Source: Haloarcula ordinaria (lineage in GTDB: Archaea > Halobacteriota > Halobacteria > Halobacteriales > Haloarculaceae). From it: a DNA stretch of 64,000 nucleotides. The first letter of the stretch is position 1; every line of letters begins with the position of its first letter. The notes beneath the pieces were generated by a model, which saw nothing but the letters and a program-made list of their open reading frames with translations, did no database searches and was not told the DNA's origin. Positions 44,058 to 53,714 of the stretch are shown here, one piece after another. The stretch is from positions 3,100,001 to 3,164,000 of the forward strand of contig NZ_CP119789.1 in the NCBI RefSeq assembly GCF_029338275.1, in the 5' to 3' direction. The position numbers and the translations under genes were made by a program.

Positions 44058-44599
44058 CAGTCGTCACCTCCGGCGGCTGCCGTCGACGGCTCGTCATCGC
44101 GATCGAGAGCCGGGTCGTCGTCCGAGAGGACCGTATCGAAGGGCTTGCTCTGGCGGTTGTGCGCCTCGTTGACGACGCCATCCTCGCGGAGGTCACGAAG
44201 CCAGTCTTCGACGTCGTATTGCTTGTTCTCGCTCTCGATGAGTTTCTCCAGCAGCTGGTCGATCGTGCCGAACCGGCGGACGTTCAGGTCCGTGTACCAT
44301 GCGGTGACCCAGGCCTTGCGCGCCTGCCCGGGTGCGACCCACGACTGGGCTTTCCCCTCGATCGGCTCGGCGAACATGAGCACGAACGGGAGGCACGTGA
44401 GTGGGCCCCACTGCCACGCCCCGACGAAGTCCATCGAGGCGAAGGCGGCCATCGCTGGCACGGCGACCATGCCCGCGAGTTGAGCGTACTGCTGGGCGCC
44501 TATCGACTCCGGTAGGACGCGGAACTTCCCGGGTCGAGGTCGTCCTCGAGGAGTTCGCCGTCGTCGTTGCGGGGTGGCTGGTAGGTTCGCCACGGCCAC
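44057..44599 (-). CDS. Membrane protein of the module, start uncertain
   Basis: Up to 180 residues from a GTG at 44599, but the first 22 residues are Arg/Pro-rich and overlap the previous gene by 100 bp. The convincing part begins at KFRVLPESIGAQQYAQLAGM, with two hydrophobic segments, then the soluble WVTAWYTDLNVRRFGTIDQL tail. With no good start near there, either the overlap is real or a frameshift has split a gene fused to the one before it (44500-45810). Confidence 0.6.
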   Translation of the reverse strand: MAVANLPATPQRRRRTPRGRPRPGKFRVLPESIGAQQYAQLAGMVAVPAMAAFASMDFVGAWQWGPLTCLPFVLMFAEPIEGKAQSWVAPGQARKAWVTAWYTDLNVRRFGTIDQLLEKLIESENKQYDVEDWLRDLREDGVVNEAHNRQSKPFDTVLSDDDPALDRDDEPSTAAAGGDD

Positions 44600-45810
44600 G
44601 CGAAGATGACTCTGGAGGGAAGGTGCTCGACCAACGCTGGGGCGTCCTGGTCGACAACGATTACCTTGTCGTAGTCACCGACGCAGTTCCACTCGGCTTC
44701 CTTGTTGTCGATGTTCAGACGAGCGTAGCAGCCCTTATAGCGGGCCCACATCGACAGGAGGCCACGTGAGTAGAGGACGGGCTCGTTGTTCTCGTCGAAG
44801 ACGACGTCGTAGCCCTCGATCTCGATATCACCGGAATCGAGGACCTCGCTCTTGTCGTCAAGCGGCGACGTGGCGGTCTCCGGGTCTATCCGGATGAATC
44901 CCCACGTTTCGACTGCATCCTCGTCGTCCTCGAGCTGCATCACCGCCACGACGTAGGCGATGAACAGCGAGAACACGACCGGGAAGTGTGCCGTCAGCGA
45001 GGCCAGCGCGTAGTAGCCCAGCAGGTACGCCCCGATCGCGACGACGAAGCCCATCGCAATCCACGTCCCAGCGCCGCGTCCGGTCCCAGCGAGCGCTTCG
45101 CGCCGGAACTTGGGGACCTTCTTGTAACTGATGAACGACAAGAGGAGCGTCGGGAGGACGACCCACAGCAGAATGTACTCGTTCAAGTCGCCGCGACTGC
45201 TGATGTCCGGTGCGGCCTTCGCCGTCGGGATGGACTTGTGCTTGAACGTCCAGCGGAGGGTGTTCCCATCCGGGAGCGAGAGGAGCATCGTCACCCGTTC
45301 AGCGTCGTCGTAGTGGCCGCGCAGCAGGACTTCGCTGTGGCGGCGCATCCCCGACTGGAAGGTGACGTTCTGCGTGCCGACCGCGGTGACGTTCGCGTAG
45401 CGCTTGGTAACGACCGTCCCGTTGTCGGTCTGGACCTGGCGAGAGTCCGGGTGCCAGTAGACCTTCGTCAGCGAGAAGGTTCGGTTCTGGCTGTCGAACG
45501 GGAAACTCGCGTACAGGCGCACCTTGTTGCGCTGGACGGTGGTCGTCGGTTTGATGTACTTTTTGGAGTTCTGGTCGCCGTATGTGCCCGTTCCCCGTGG
45601 CGGGTAGCGCACGAGCCAGAACGCCTCCATCTCGCCCGCGACCCGGAGTGACGGGTACCGAGTGTCGGTCACCTCGCCCTGTTTCTGCAGGTCCGAGAGC
45701 GTCCACTCACTTGACGCATCAGACTGTTGCCCGGATGCGAGGGGCACCGCGAGGACGCTGGCCAACAAGAGCGCCGTAATAAGCCACGCCATGGCGGTTC
45801 GCGACGCCAT
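44500..45810 (-). CDS. Secreted/membrane-anchored protein of the module
   Basis: 436 residues. Signal peptide MASRTAMAWLITALLLASVL to about residue 28. An external beta-rich domain with several N-x-S/T sites (NRTF, NGTVV, NVTAV, NVTFQ) extends to about 200. Three to four membrane segments follow (YILLWVVLPTLLLSFISY, WIAMGFVVAIGAYLLGYYAL, FSLFIAYVVAVM), then a cytoplasmic domain of about 130 residues with IDPETATSPLDDKSEVL. It resembles a transmembrane coupling protein between surface and cytoplasm. TGATG overlap with the spike gene. Confidence 0.75.
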   Translation of the reverse strand: MASRTAMAWLITALLLASVLAVPLASGQQSDASSEWTLSDLQKQGEVTDTRYPSLRVAGEMEAFWLVRYPPRGTGTYGDQNSKKYIKPTTTVQRNKVRLYASFPFDSQNRTFSLTKVYWHPDSRQVQTDNGTVVTKRYANVTAVGTQNVTFQSGMRRHSEVLLRGHYDDAERVTMLLSLPDGNTLRWTFKHKSIPTAKAAPDISSRGDLNEYILLWVVLPTLLLSFISYKKVPKFRREALAGTGRGAGTWIAMGFVVAIGAYLLGYYALASLTAHFPVVFSLFIAYVVAVMQLEDDEDAVETWGFIRIDPETATSPLDDKSEVLDSGDIEIEGYDVVFDENNEPVLYSRGLLSMWARYKGCYARLNIDNKEAEWNCVGDYDKVIVVDQDAPALVEHLPSRVIFAWPWRTYQPPRNDDGELLEDDLDPGSSASYRSR

Positions 45811-48800
45811 CAGTTGTTCCCCCCGCGGAGCCGAGAGGCTCCGTTCTGCACCCGGTCAGCGCCCGAGGAGACGATTTGAATCGGTCGCGGGCCCTGGCCC
45901 TTGATGTACGTCTTGTAGAGGTAGTACGCCAGCAGGAAGATGCCGATGAGGCCAGCCAGCGGCGCAATCTGCTGGAGCCCCATCCCCAGCGAGCGGGTAA
46001 TCGCGTGGCCGCTTGCCCAGTCCGCGATGTAGAACACGACCAGCGCCGCCGCGGCGATCGGCAGCGTCCCCGTCGGCACGCTCGAGGGCAGCGAGAGGAA
46101 CTCGAAGCGGCGCACCAGAACTGCCAACGCAATCAACAACAGGACACCCACGATGAGCGGCACGGGAATGCCCTCCTCGGGGGCCGACACCGGCCCCATC
46201 GGGACTCGACTCATGAGCGAGTTCGATCCACCGCTCGTCGAGGCTGTCTGGTTCTCCTCTTGGAACTGCAGCGTCTCGTCGCTGTCGTCGTCCGAGAGCG
46301 TGAGTGGGCTGTTCGCCGTCCCCGAGTCTCGGACGACGTCGTTGCTCGTGCTGTAGAGCACGTACTTCTGGTCGTCCTTCGCGTCGACGAAGGTGAACGC
46401 CACCTCATCACCGATCGAGTCGCCGGGAGCGACCTCGACCGTCGGTTCGCTCATATCCGGCCCATCAGAGACGGAGAGACGAACCTCACCAGTCACCGGC
46501 TCCGCGGTCACTGGCACGGTCGACAGTTGGAATTCTGACCCAGCCTCGTTCGTCGCAAGATGCAGTTGTTGCGAGCCGTTTGCGTGGACGACAGCGTACT
46601 CGTTCTCCTCGCCAGGCCAGGGTTCATCGTAGGCGTAGTGCACCCGCTCGGCGCCCTCAGGCATCCGCAGATACGAATCCTGCGCCCAGTCGGTGAGTTT
46701 CACTCTCGAGTCCAGCGTGCCGCTGCGGACACTGGGCTGGACGACCTTGATCGAGCCGTTGTTCACCCGCGCCAGCGAGCCGTTCGAGCGGACGGAGACT
46801 TTCGAACCCGACGAGACAGAACCCAATTCGACCGTCAGCGTCGTGTTCTCGAGTGTGTAGTCCGCTGGATCGACGTCCTGCCACGCGCCGCCATCGGTCC
46901 GTTGCTCGAGGTCTCGCACCTCGTAGACGCTCCGCTCGAAGGGGATCGTCACCGTCGCCGCGTCGGTGTTTTCAGCGTACGTGCGATTGACCACGTATCT
47001 CGAGGTGAGCTGTTCCGCGGTGTAGGTGACCGTCTGCTTGTCTTGGATTTCGTGGCTGTAGGAGAGATTCACCTGCGTCGCCGGGGCGTCTGCGGATTGC
47101 TCGCTGAGCGTCAGCGTGACGTTGTTCGTCCCCTCACGGACCCATGCCGAGTCGGTGGCAAGCGAGGTCGTGTTCCCATCGCCGAGCCGGCCGAAGTAGT
47201 CCGTGCTGTTGTCGTTGACATAGACGGTGACGTCCTCGGTCTCAGTCCGTTCCGTGTAGGTGACTTCCGCGGTCGTAACCGAGCCGCTGGCCACGGCCAG
47301 CTCGACGTCGGTCGTCGATCGGGACACGCTTGGGAGTGCAGCGGTTGCGGTCTGCCCTGGTGATAAGATACCGGAATACCCGGCTTCAGTGACGCCATCC
47401 CCGTCGACATCGACGGCCGGGTCTTCCGTGTGATACGTGCCGTCCGCAGAGACGGTGTAATCGACAATCCCGCCCGCCGCATCTGTCTCGAGCGTTGTAC
47501 TGCCGACTGGCAGTCCAGTGGCAGTAACGGTCGCGGTCTCCCCACTCCGAAGAATACCCGTATGCCTCGCTTCGATGGTCCCGTCGCCGTCGAGATCGAC
47601 TCCAGGATCCTCGGTCGCCGTTCGCTCGGTGAAGCCGATTTCGACGTCGGTAGTATGGGCAGTCGTCGACACGTCGGCCGTGTACGAACCGGTCGAGAGA
47701 TTTGACGCGCTGGCCACGTGCGACTCACCCGACAACAGAATTCCAGAGTGACTGACGTCTGTCGACCCGTCGCCATCGAGGTCTATCGATGGGTCCTCGG
47801 TCCCAGTGCGCTCGGTATAATCTATTGTCCAGTCCGGCGCTGGTCCGGCTGTCGTCGACGTTGAAACTGAATTAGAGCCAGTCGAGAGACCGTCGGCCGA
47901 TTTAGGGGTCGTGGTCTGACCAGCCCCGAAAACCCCCGACCAACTAGCTTCGTCAGTCCCGTCGCCGTCCACGTCTATCGACGGGTCTTCGGTCCCCGTT
48001 CGCTCAGTATAATCGAGCGTTGCGTCGAGCGAGGCTCCGGTGTGGTCACTGCTAATTGAGCTGTCTGAATCCGATAAGTCGATTTCTCGGGTGACGGTGT
48101 CGCCGTAATTTATTGTCCCGATGTTTTCCGTCCCGCTGGTATGGGACACATCTACGCTGTTAGCCGTTGCTTGAATCCGCATATCAATATCCGGCTTACT
48201 CTCACCGACTCCTAACCCGACATTCTCCGCTTTTATCCAATTCCCGCCGTAGTTGTTATTAACACCGAGATATATCCACTCCTCGGTTCCATCACCGTCA
48301 TTAGTAGTCGTGAAGTCCAGAACGTAATTATTGCCCGCAGACACGCTGTAAGAATTGTCTAATGTGATGGTTTTTCGACCCGTGCCGGTGGGCCAAGGGC
48401 CATCATAAACCAGTGTACCATCGCCATAATTTTGGTCTATACCGTCCTGCTCAATCCTAATTTCGACGTTTCTACCATCCAGCCCGCCGCCTTCCACATC
48501 GGACACGTATGGTTTTATTTCCACCAATTCGCCACTACGGTCGGGTACCACTCTTGCCTCACCGTATCGTGGCTCCGAGCCATCTTCGCCGACGAAAACG
48601 TAATTTCCGCTTCTCGAAGTGTGGTCAGTCACCCCGCCATCATTGTTTGTGAGGGTGAGCGTAGGGTTGTTATTCGATGGGCCAGTCGGTTCTAAGTTGC
48701 CGTCTATCCCGGTTGCGAACGAACCGCCAGGACCGAGCGTTGCCGTAGTTGTTTCAGAGGTGGTCGATTCCCGGCCCGTGATTGAAACCGATTCACCTGT

Positions 48801-49856
48801 CGGGTCGATATTCCCACCGACAGATACCGAACCAGAACCCGTCCCTGTCGACGAATCCGCTGTCGTCGCCGGCGTCGTCCCCGTGAAATTGACCGACACG
48901 GAACTCGCCGGGACGTTCCCGTCGACAGTGTATGAAACAGTCCCGCCACTGCTGACAGCCGACGACGAGACGGTCTGTGGTGTCGTCTGCTCCCGACCAG
49001 TGAAGGTCACTGACTCGTTCTGGGGGTCGACGTTGCCCGGGACCGTTACCGACTGCGTGTGGCCGGTGCCAACGCCGGTCGCCGTCGCCGACCACGACGT
49101 CGTCGTTTCTTCACCCGTCCACGTGATTTGCGGGTCACCGGACGCGGGGCCGGTAGGCGCAAGATTCCCAGCGATCGACAGCGGGAGCGTCTCACCATCA
49201 GCCAATCCGGCAGCGCTCTCCGTGTCGATTTCCGTGTTCTCGACGCCAGTTGCCTGAATCGTGTAGTTCGCGACGGCATCCGTATCACCGACCTCGTAGG
49301 CCGACTGGAAGCCATCGGTCGCGGGGGTGGCATCGATGGTCACCTCGGCGGTGAAGGTGATGCTGTTCTGGGAGAATTCGGGAACCTCAAACACGAGGTA
49401 GCCGTTCTCGTAGGCCACGTCACGGGTCCAAACGGAGCCGCTGGAGTGGGTCCCACGCACCTCCTCTGGCGTATAACCGAGAGCATCATTCACTTCACTG
49501 GCGGGAATCGCAACCTCGCGGCCGGCGTGGTGCTCGTCGTCACCGAAAACGAGTGCAAGATCGCCTGCTCCGATGATGTTCCCGTTCGAGCCCACGATGG
49601 CCTCAGCGCGGTCCGGCGTCGTCACAGTCACGCGCATCGTCGACGCGTTGCTCGAGGCGTAGACCTCACCGCGCAACGCTTCGGCGGGAATCGCTGGTGT
49701 CTCGCCCTCGGGCACGTCGACGGCGACGTTTTCGTTCGGGATGGAAGCCATCCCAGCGGGGCCGCTGTTCGTCTGAGCGCTCGCCACGCCACCGGGAACC
49801 CCGGCCAGCACGACGAGCACCACCATCAGTGTCGAAAGTAGGTTGTTGAGGTTCAT
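45810..49856 (-). CDS. Giant repeat-rich spike-like surface protein
   Basis: 1348 residues, signal peptide to about 27 (VLAGVPGGVASAQ). Residues about 235-400 hold five short repeats of the type GNxxPxxxSVxFTGxExTT. About 430-585 is a distinct domain (YGEARVVPDRSGELVEIKPY, WIYLGVNNNYGGNW) in AT-richer DNA. About 600-885 holds five DYTERTGTEDPSIDxDGDG repeats whose DxDGDG loops can bind calcium. A further ectodomain leads to three membrane helices near 1235-1310 (VVFYIADWASG, GIFLLAYYLYKTYI) and a basic tail. Many N-glycosylation sequons. It would be the attachment/fusion or surface-coat protein of the element (inference). Confidence 0.82.
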   Translation of the reverse strand: MNLNNLLSTLMVVLVVLAGVPGGVASAQTNSGPAGMASIPNENVAVDVPEGETPAIPAEALRGEVYASSNASTMRVTVTTPDRAEAIVGSNGNIIGAGDLALVFGDDEHHAGREVAIPASEVNDALGYTPEEVRGTHSSGSVWTRDVAYENGYLVFEVPEFSQNSITFTAEVTIDATPATDGFQSAYEVGDTDAVANYTIQATGVENTEIDTESAAGLADGETLPLSIAGNLAPTGPASGDPQITWTGEETTTSWSATATGVGTGHTQSVTVPGNVDPQNESVTFTGREQTTPQTVSSSAVSSGGTVSYTVDGNVPASSVSVNFTGTTPATTADSSTGTGSGSVSVGGNIDPTGESVSITGRESTTSETTTATLGPGGSFATGIDGNLEPTGPSNNNPTLTLTNNDGGVTDHTSRSGNYVFVGEDGSEPRYGEARVVPDRSGELVEIKPYVSDVEGGGLDGRNVEIRIEQDGIDQNYGDGTLVYDGPWPTGTGRKTITLDNSYSVSAGNNYVLDFTTTNDGDGTEEWIYLGVNNNYGGNWIKAENVGLGVGESKPDIDMRIQATANSVDVSHTSGTENIGTINYGDTVTREIDLSDSDSSISSDHTGASLDATLDYTERTGTEDPSIDVDGDGTDEASWSGVFGAGQTTTPKSADGLSTGSNSVSTSTTAGPAPDWTIDYTERTGTEDPSIDLDGDGSTDVSHSGILLSGESHVASASNLSTGSYTADVSTTAHTTDVEIGFTERTATEDPGVDLDGDGTIEARHTGILRSGETATVTATGLPVGSTTLETDAAGGIVDYTVSADGTYHTEDPAVDVDGDGVTEAGYSGILSPGQTATAALPSVSRSTTDVELAVASGSVTTAEVTYTERTETEDVTVYVNDNSTDYFGRLGDGNTTSLATDSAWVREGTNNVTLTLSEQSADAPATQVNLSYSHEIQDKQTVTYTAEQLTSRYVVNRTYAENTDAATVTIPFERSVYEVRDLEQRTDGGAWQDVDPADYTLENTTLTVELGSVSSGSKVSVRSNGSLARVNNGSIKVVQPSVRSGTLDSRVKLTDWAQDSYLRMPEGAERVHYAYDEPWPGEENEYAVVHANGSQQLHLATNEAGSEFQLSTVPVTAEPVTGEVRLSVSDGPDMSEPTVEVAPGDSIGDEVAFTFVDAKDDQKYVLYSTSNDVVRDSGTANSPLTLSDDDSDETLQFQEENQTASTSGGSNSLMSRVPMGPVSAPEEGIPVPLIVGVLLLIALAVLVRRFEFLSLPSSVPTGTLPIAAAALVVFYIADWASGHAITRSLGMGLQQIAPLAGLIGIFLLAYYLYKTYIKGQGPRPIQIVSSGADRVQNGASRLRGGNN

Positions 49857-49889
49857 AGTACGGAAAATGGAAGTGCCCGAGCGGTTCGG

Positions 49890-50348
49890 TTAGGCCCCCT
49901 TGAAGCGCGAGATCGAGGATTCGCTCGTGCCGTAGCGAGCGACGATCGTCACCAGGACGACCGCGATGACGATGACGCCCAGTTGCCACGGCTGCAGTGG
50001 GACGTAGCCCTTGATCTGGAAGTACGCCAGCAGCCCGAGCAGGATTTCACCAGTCAGTGCCGGCGCGGCTTTGAATAGCGGTGCCAGTTCCGCACCGGTC
50101 ATCGCGAGCTGCTGGCCGATGGTCACCATAATCGAGGTGACGACGACTGCCAGCGAGCCGAAGCCGCCAACGACGCCGCCCGTCGTCACTCGAGCCCGCT
50201 CACCGACGCGTTCGACCAGATCCACGCGGTCGTTAGCCTCTTCGCGCTCTTCGAACACCCAGAGCGCGAGGGCGCCGATGCCGGCCAGGCCCAGCAGCGT
50301 CGCGATGAGCGACACTGAAAGGAACCCGGTCAGCATCTCGATCGGCAT
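49890..50348 (-). CDS. Multi-pass membrane protein of the module
   Basis: 152 residues, ATG 50348. Four hydrophobic segments (LSVSLIATLLGLAGIGALAL, GGFGSLAVVVTSIMVTIG, LTGEILLGLLAYF, LGVIVIAVVLVTIVA) around an acidic/basic loop EEREEANDRVDLVERVGERA. Directly upstream of the spike gene. Confidence 0.72.
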   Translation of the reverse strand: MPIEMLTGFLSVSLIATLLGLAGIGALALWVFEEREEANDRVDLVERVGERARVTTGGVVGGFGSLAVVVTSIMVTIGQQLAMTGAELAPLFKAAPALTGEILLGLLAYFQIKGYVPLQPWQLGVIVIAVVLVTIVARYGTSESSISRFKGA

Positions 50349-50417
50349 GGCTCACCTCCTGGTGACTGCGTCCGATTCTCCGCCAGTTCGTCTGTGTTGG
50401 ATTTCATGTGTTTCGTG

Positions 50418-50729
50418 TTATGTCGACTTCTGATACTGTTTGTAGAGACTGTGCAGCACTTTCACGGCGACCAGCTTCACGACGAACAGACCGCCGATCA
50501 CCAGCGCCGTGTTCTGCGCGAGTTGCGTCGGGATGAACGGGACCTGTGGCGCGATCGAGAACGCCGTCACCGACAGTGCGGTGAACAGCGTCCCGACCTG
50601 TGTCCAGACCGTCGCGAGGATGGCGACGAGCAACGGGAGTTTCAGCAGCGCGCCGACGAGTGCCGAGACACCGGTCGCCTTCGCGATGGGGTGCCCGGCG
50701 ACGCCCTCGAGGGAATCTCGAACCCCCAT
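50418..50729 (-). CDS. Multi-pass membrane protein of the module
   Basis: 103 residues, ATG 50729 (TGATG overlap). Hydrophobic throughout: VSALVGALLKLPLLVAILATV, a central Pro-rich hinge, TALVIGGLFVVKLVAVKVL. It ends with a basic, aromatic tail HSLYKQYQKST. Confidence 0.7.
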   Translation of the reverse strand: MGVRDSLEGVAGHPIAKATGVSALVGALLKLPLLVAILATVWTQVGTLFTALSVTAFSIAPQVPFIPTQLAQNTALVIGGLFVVKLVAVKVLHSLYKQYQKST

Positions 50730-51217
50730 CAGTCATCACCTCGCGCGAACTCGATGAGTCGATAGAGCCACTCTTGGAGCCACGTGACGATGGCGTCGGC
50801 CAGCGACCCGATGACCGGTACGGCGCCGAGTGCGTCCGAGAGCGCCGGACCGAACGCGACCAGTAGCAGGACGACGACGGCGAACGTCAGCGCCCACAGC
50901 AGCACGAGGACGATCGCCGACGCTGGGCCGAACACCGTCGCGAGGTCGACCAGCAGGCCGTTCCAGAACTGAACTCCAACCTCGGTGCTGTTCACGGCGA
51001 GGTCGAGCGTGTCCAGGAGCGAGTCGCCTGCACTCCCGATGCCGCCCTCGATGATGCCGAAGCCGCCGTCGATCACGCCGACGACGACGCCGACGAAGCC
51101 AGCCACCGCGCCGATGACGTACTCAGTGATTCGGCGTTTGACCCACGCCTCCGGACTGGGGCCCGGGATGAGCGAGCCACTTGAGCCGGGGATAAGCGAG
51201 CCACTGTTCCCGCTCAT
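50729..51217 (-). CDS. Multi-pass membrane protein of the module
   Basis: 162 residues, ATG 51217 (ATGA overlap). The N-terminus repeats GSLIPGSSGSLIPGPS. Three hydrophobic segments (EYVIGAVAGFVGVVVGVIDG, ASAIVLVLLWALTFAVVVLL, a C-terminal amphipathic WLQEWLYRLIEFARGDD). Confidence 0.7.
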   Translation of the reverse strand: MSGNSGSLIPGSSGSLIPGPSPEAWVKRRITEYVIGAVAGFVGVVVGVIDGGFGIIEGGIGSAGDSLLDTLDLAVNSTEVGVQFWNGLLVDLATVFGPASAIVLVLLWALTFAVVVLLLVAFGPALSDALGAVPVIGSLADAIVTWLQEWLYRLIEFARGDD

Positions 51218-51603
51218 AGCCGCTTGCGCACCTCCGCGACGATGTACGCCATCACGACGACGATGCCGAGCGCGATGGGGAACGCGAACAGGCCTTTGTC
51301 AGCGACGAAGGCAGCCGTCTGTGCGAAGGCCGCATCCGTCGCGTTCCCTGGCGAGGTAACGAGCCCGCTGACGATGGTCTCCAGGAACTCCGCGTACTTC
51401 TGGAGCGGCTGAATCGCGAAGAGGCTCATCACCATGTCGATGAGATGGGCAACGTTCGACGCGATGATCGTCGTGAACAGCCCCAGCGTCGCCATCACGA
51501 GCGACTTCCAGTCGACGCTCGTCCCGCTGTCAGATTTCAATGGCGTCGTGTCGCCAGTCGAGCCGTCGAATAACTGGGCGATGCGGCCGCTGTCACTACT
51601 CAC
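51214..51603 (-). CDS. Membrane protein of the module
   Basis: 129 residues from a GTG at 51603. A polar N-terminus, then hydrophobic segments LVMATLGLFTTIIASNVAHL and LFAFPIALGIVVVMAYIVAE, ending basic (VRKRL). Confidence 0.68.
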   Translation of the reverse strand: MSSDSGRIAQLFDGSTGDTTPLKSDSGTSVDWKSLVMATLGLFTTIIASNVAHLIDMVMSLFAIQPLQKYAEFLETIVSGLVTSPGNATDAAFAQTAAFVADKGLFAFPIALGIVVVMAYIVAEVRKRL

Positions 51604-51646
51604 GCGACCTCACCCCCAGGACTCGATGTCGACGGCCCTTCGGGCA

Positions 51647-52099
51647 TCAGCCGTCGCCCTCCTCTTCACCCACGAAGGGGAGCCATTCCGGCGCGTCGAT
51701 GCCGCCAGCGCCGGGGAAGATGTTGCTCGTCGACTCTTCCTGGCGGGCTCTCGAGATGATGAGCGCGCCAATGACGACCGAGCCGATGGCGACGGCGAAC
51801 GAGAACGGGCCGAATTGGGCCCAGATCCCGCTCGCGAGTGACGTCGATGACTCTGTCGCCCCCGATTGGATGATGTTCGCGCCACCGCCCAGGAACGCAT
51901 CGATGAGGTCACCGATGCCCTCGCCGAGCGCGAGCCCAGTGTTGATCGGGATGTCGAAGAACGCCCCGATCGCGTCGGCCAGCGACGCGAAAAACGCGAT
52001 GACTGGAAGCAGCAGCGTCTTGGGCAGGATGTTCGTCCAGTCACCGTTCGAGACGTTGGCGATGCTCTGGAGGCGCCCGGTCCAGTCGCCTTCCGCCAT
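51647..52099 (-). CDS. Membrane protein of the module
   Basis: 150 residues, ATG 52099. Hydrophobic segments TLLLPVIAFFASLADAIGAF and FSFAVAIGSVVIGALIIS, Gly-rich middle (LGEGIGDLIDAFLGGGANI), acidic C-terminus DAPEWLPFVGEEEGDG. Confidence 0.68.
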   Translation of the reverse strand: MAEGDWTGRLQSIANVSNGDWTNILPKTLLLPVIAFFASLADAIGAFFDIPINTGLALGEGIGDLIDAFLGGGANIIQSGATESSTSLASGIWAQFGPFSFAVAIGSVVIGALIISRARQEESTSNIFPGAGGIDAPEWLPFVGEEEGDG

Positions 52100-52142
52100 C
52101 AGTGCTCACCTCCTCGAGGCGGTGTCGCGTCCGTCATCGGAC

Positions 52143-53657
52143 TCACGCCCCTCGCGCGGGTCCGATGAACGGGATGAGGCCTTTGACGTACGCCCACAGA
52201 CCACCGAGCGTGGTCAGCGCGCCACCGATGAGCGGGAGGTTTCCGAGGCCGTCGCCACCACCGCCGGGGCCCATCATGGCGCCACCAGTGGCGAAGGCGT
52301 TCTTGACCATGTTGAACTCCGACTCGACGAGCTGGAGTTTCACGACGACGTAGTTCGTCTGGCCGGGCTGGATGGTGTCGTCGACCGTAACGGTCGTCCC
52401 CTCGCTACTGTAGGAGGAGGTGATATCCGTCCAGGAGGAGATGTTCTCCGGGTTGGTGTCACCGACACCCTCAGCGTGGCTCACCTCGATATACCGATCT
52501 GAGAGGAACGACTGGTTGTGGGTCGTTTTCACGCCACTGTAGGACAGTTCGTAGGCCGACGGCAGACCGGTCGGCGCGTAGATGGTCGCCGTACCGTAGT
52601 AGCCCGGTCGGTTGTCGGTCTGGTTGAACGACGTCTCGATCTCCGAGGAATCGCGGTCGTCGCGATCGCTGACGAAGTCGATACTGAGGTCGTGGATGAC
52701 AGCCGAGTCGAAGGCCGGACCGGTCGTGTTGAGCTGGTGGATCGAGATGTCGCCCGCCGAGGAGACCTCGGTGATCTGGCGCTCTTCGAGTTTTTCGTCG
52801 CCATCCGTGTCGACCATCTCGGTGCCCAGATCCCACGCGGACATCTTCTCGACGTTGAGGGCCGAGACGGAGACGTCAGCGTCGGCTTCGGCGATGACGA
52901 TCTCGGTCTTCGCGATGTTGTCGAAGGTACCGTCGCCGTTGGCGACCAGACTCATGTTACCGAGCTGGCGCTGGAAGACGTAGCCCTCGCCCTGGGCGCT
53001 CGCGATGAGGTCTTCACCCGAGGTACGCGAGGCGTTGATCTCGGCGACGTAGTAGTCGCCGTTCTCGTCGACGACGCGCACGTCGACGGTCGCCGCGGAG
53101 TCGAGTTGGTTGACGTCCATGGCGACCTGCAGGTAGCGCTTGTTCTCGTCGCTCGTCACCGAGAAGTTCGAGAACGTCGCGGTCGCGGTGTCACCGGCGC
53201 CCATCGAGCCGCCGGTCGCGATGTTGACCGCGTCAACTCCGGGAGCGGTCTCGACGTCACTCGCGGTGAGTGCCGTGTTGGTCGTGTCCGACACGGAGGT
53301 CGACCATTCCGAGGCCTCGAGGGCGCTGACGGAGTTGTTCTCCTCTCCGCTCTTGCGGGGGAACTCCCCGAAGTTGGAGAGTTCGACGTCCGTCACCGTG
53401 TAGGAGTACGGATTGTCCGCGGACTGGTTGACGTGCGAGGGGTGTTCGACGAGTTTGCCGTTGTCGTTTTCGTACTGAATCGGGTCCCAACTGACGTTGT
53501 AGGCGTCGATGGTCACCGTGCCATGCGTCTGTGTGTTGACGACCGGTTCGCTGGACTGGGCCGAGACACCGCCGACTGCTCCGACCAAGACGGAGCAGAT
53601 AAGCAGTGTGGCCAGCGTCAGCGAGCCGATCGTACTGCGTGAGGTACTGAAGTTCAT
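52143..53657 (-). CDS. Secreted glycoprotein-like structural protein of the module
   Basis: 504 residues. Signal peptide to about 33 (LICSVLVGAVGGVSAQ). A long beta-rich ectodomain with many N-x-S/T sites (NVSWD, NQSAD, NNSVS, NFSVT, NASRT, NMSLV, NTTGP, NQTDN, NQSFL). Near the C-terminus a glycine-rich hinge GPGGGGDGLGNLP leads to a hydrophobic tail GGALTTLGGLWAYVKGLIPF that could insert in the membrane. The size and architecture recall pleolipovirus spike proteins, but no specific homology can be claimed. Confidence 0.75.
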   Translation of the reverse strand: MNFSTSRSTIGSLTLATLLICSVLVGAVGGVSAQSSEPVVNTQTHGTVTIDAYNVSWDPIQYENDNGKLVEHPSHVNQSADNPYSYTVTDVELSNFGEFPRKSGEENNSVSALEASEWSTSVSDTTNTALTASDVETAPGVDAVNIATGGSMGAGDTATATFSNFSVTSDENKRYLQVAMDVNQLDSAATVDVRVVDENGDYYVAEINASRTSGEDLIASAQGEGYVFQRQLGNMSLVANGDGTFDNIAKTEIVIAEADADVSVSALNVEKMSAWDLGTEMVDTDGDEKLEERQITEVSSAGDISIHQLNTTGPAFDSAVIHDLSIDFVSDRDDRDSSEIETSFNQTDNRPGYYGTATIYAPTGLPSAYELSYSGVKTTHNQSFLSDRYIEVSHAEGVGDTNPENISSWTDITSSYSSEGTTVTVDDTIQPGQTNYVVVKLQLVESEFNMVKNAFATGGAMMGPGGGGDGLGNLPLIGGALTTLGGLWAYVKGLIPFIGPARGA

Positions 53658-53714
53658 GCTTGAAGGGCGCTGTTCCGGGCGCGAACCGTGGTTGCGCGGG
53701 CGGTACTGGGCGTC

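Noticed and set aside
48650..49150. Short direct repeats resembling an array
   Set aside because: They are in-frame GNxxP...FTGxE repeats of the spike-like protein.
52518..53642. Long plus-strand open frame (374 codons) opposite the 504-residue secreted protein
   Set aside because: A shadow of a GC-rich gene: Arg/Val/Asp-rich without domains, while the minus strand has a signal peptide and glycosylation sites.
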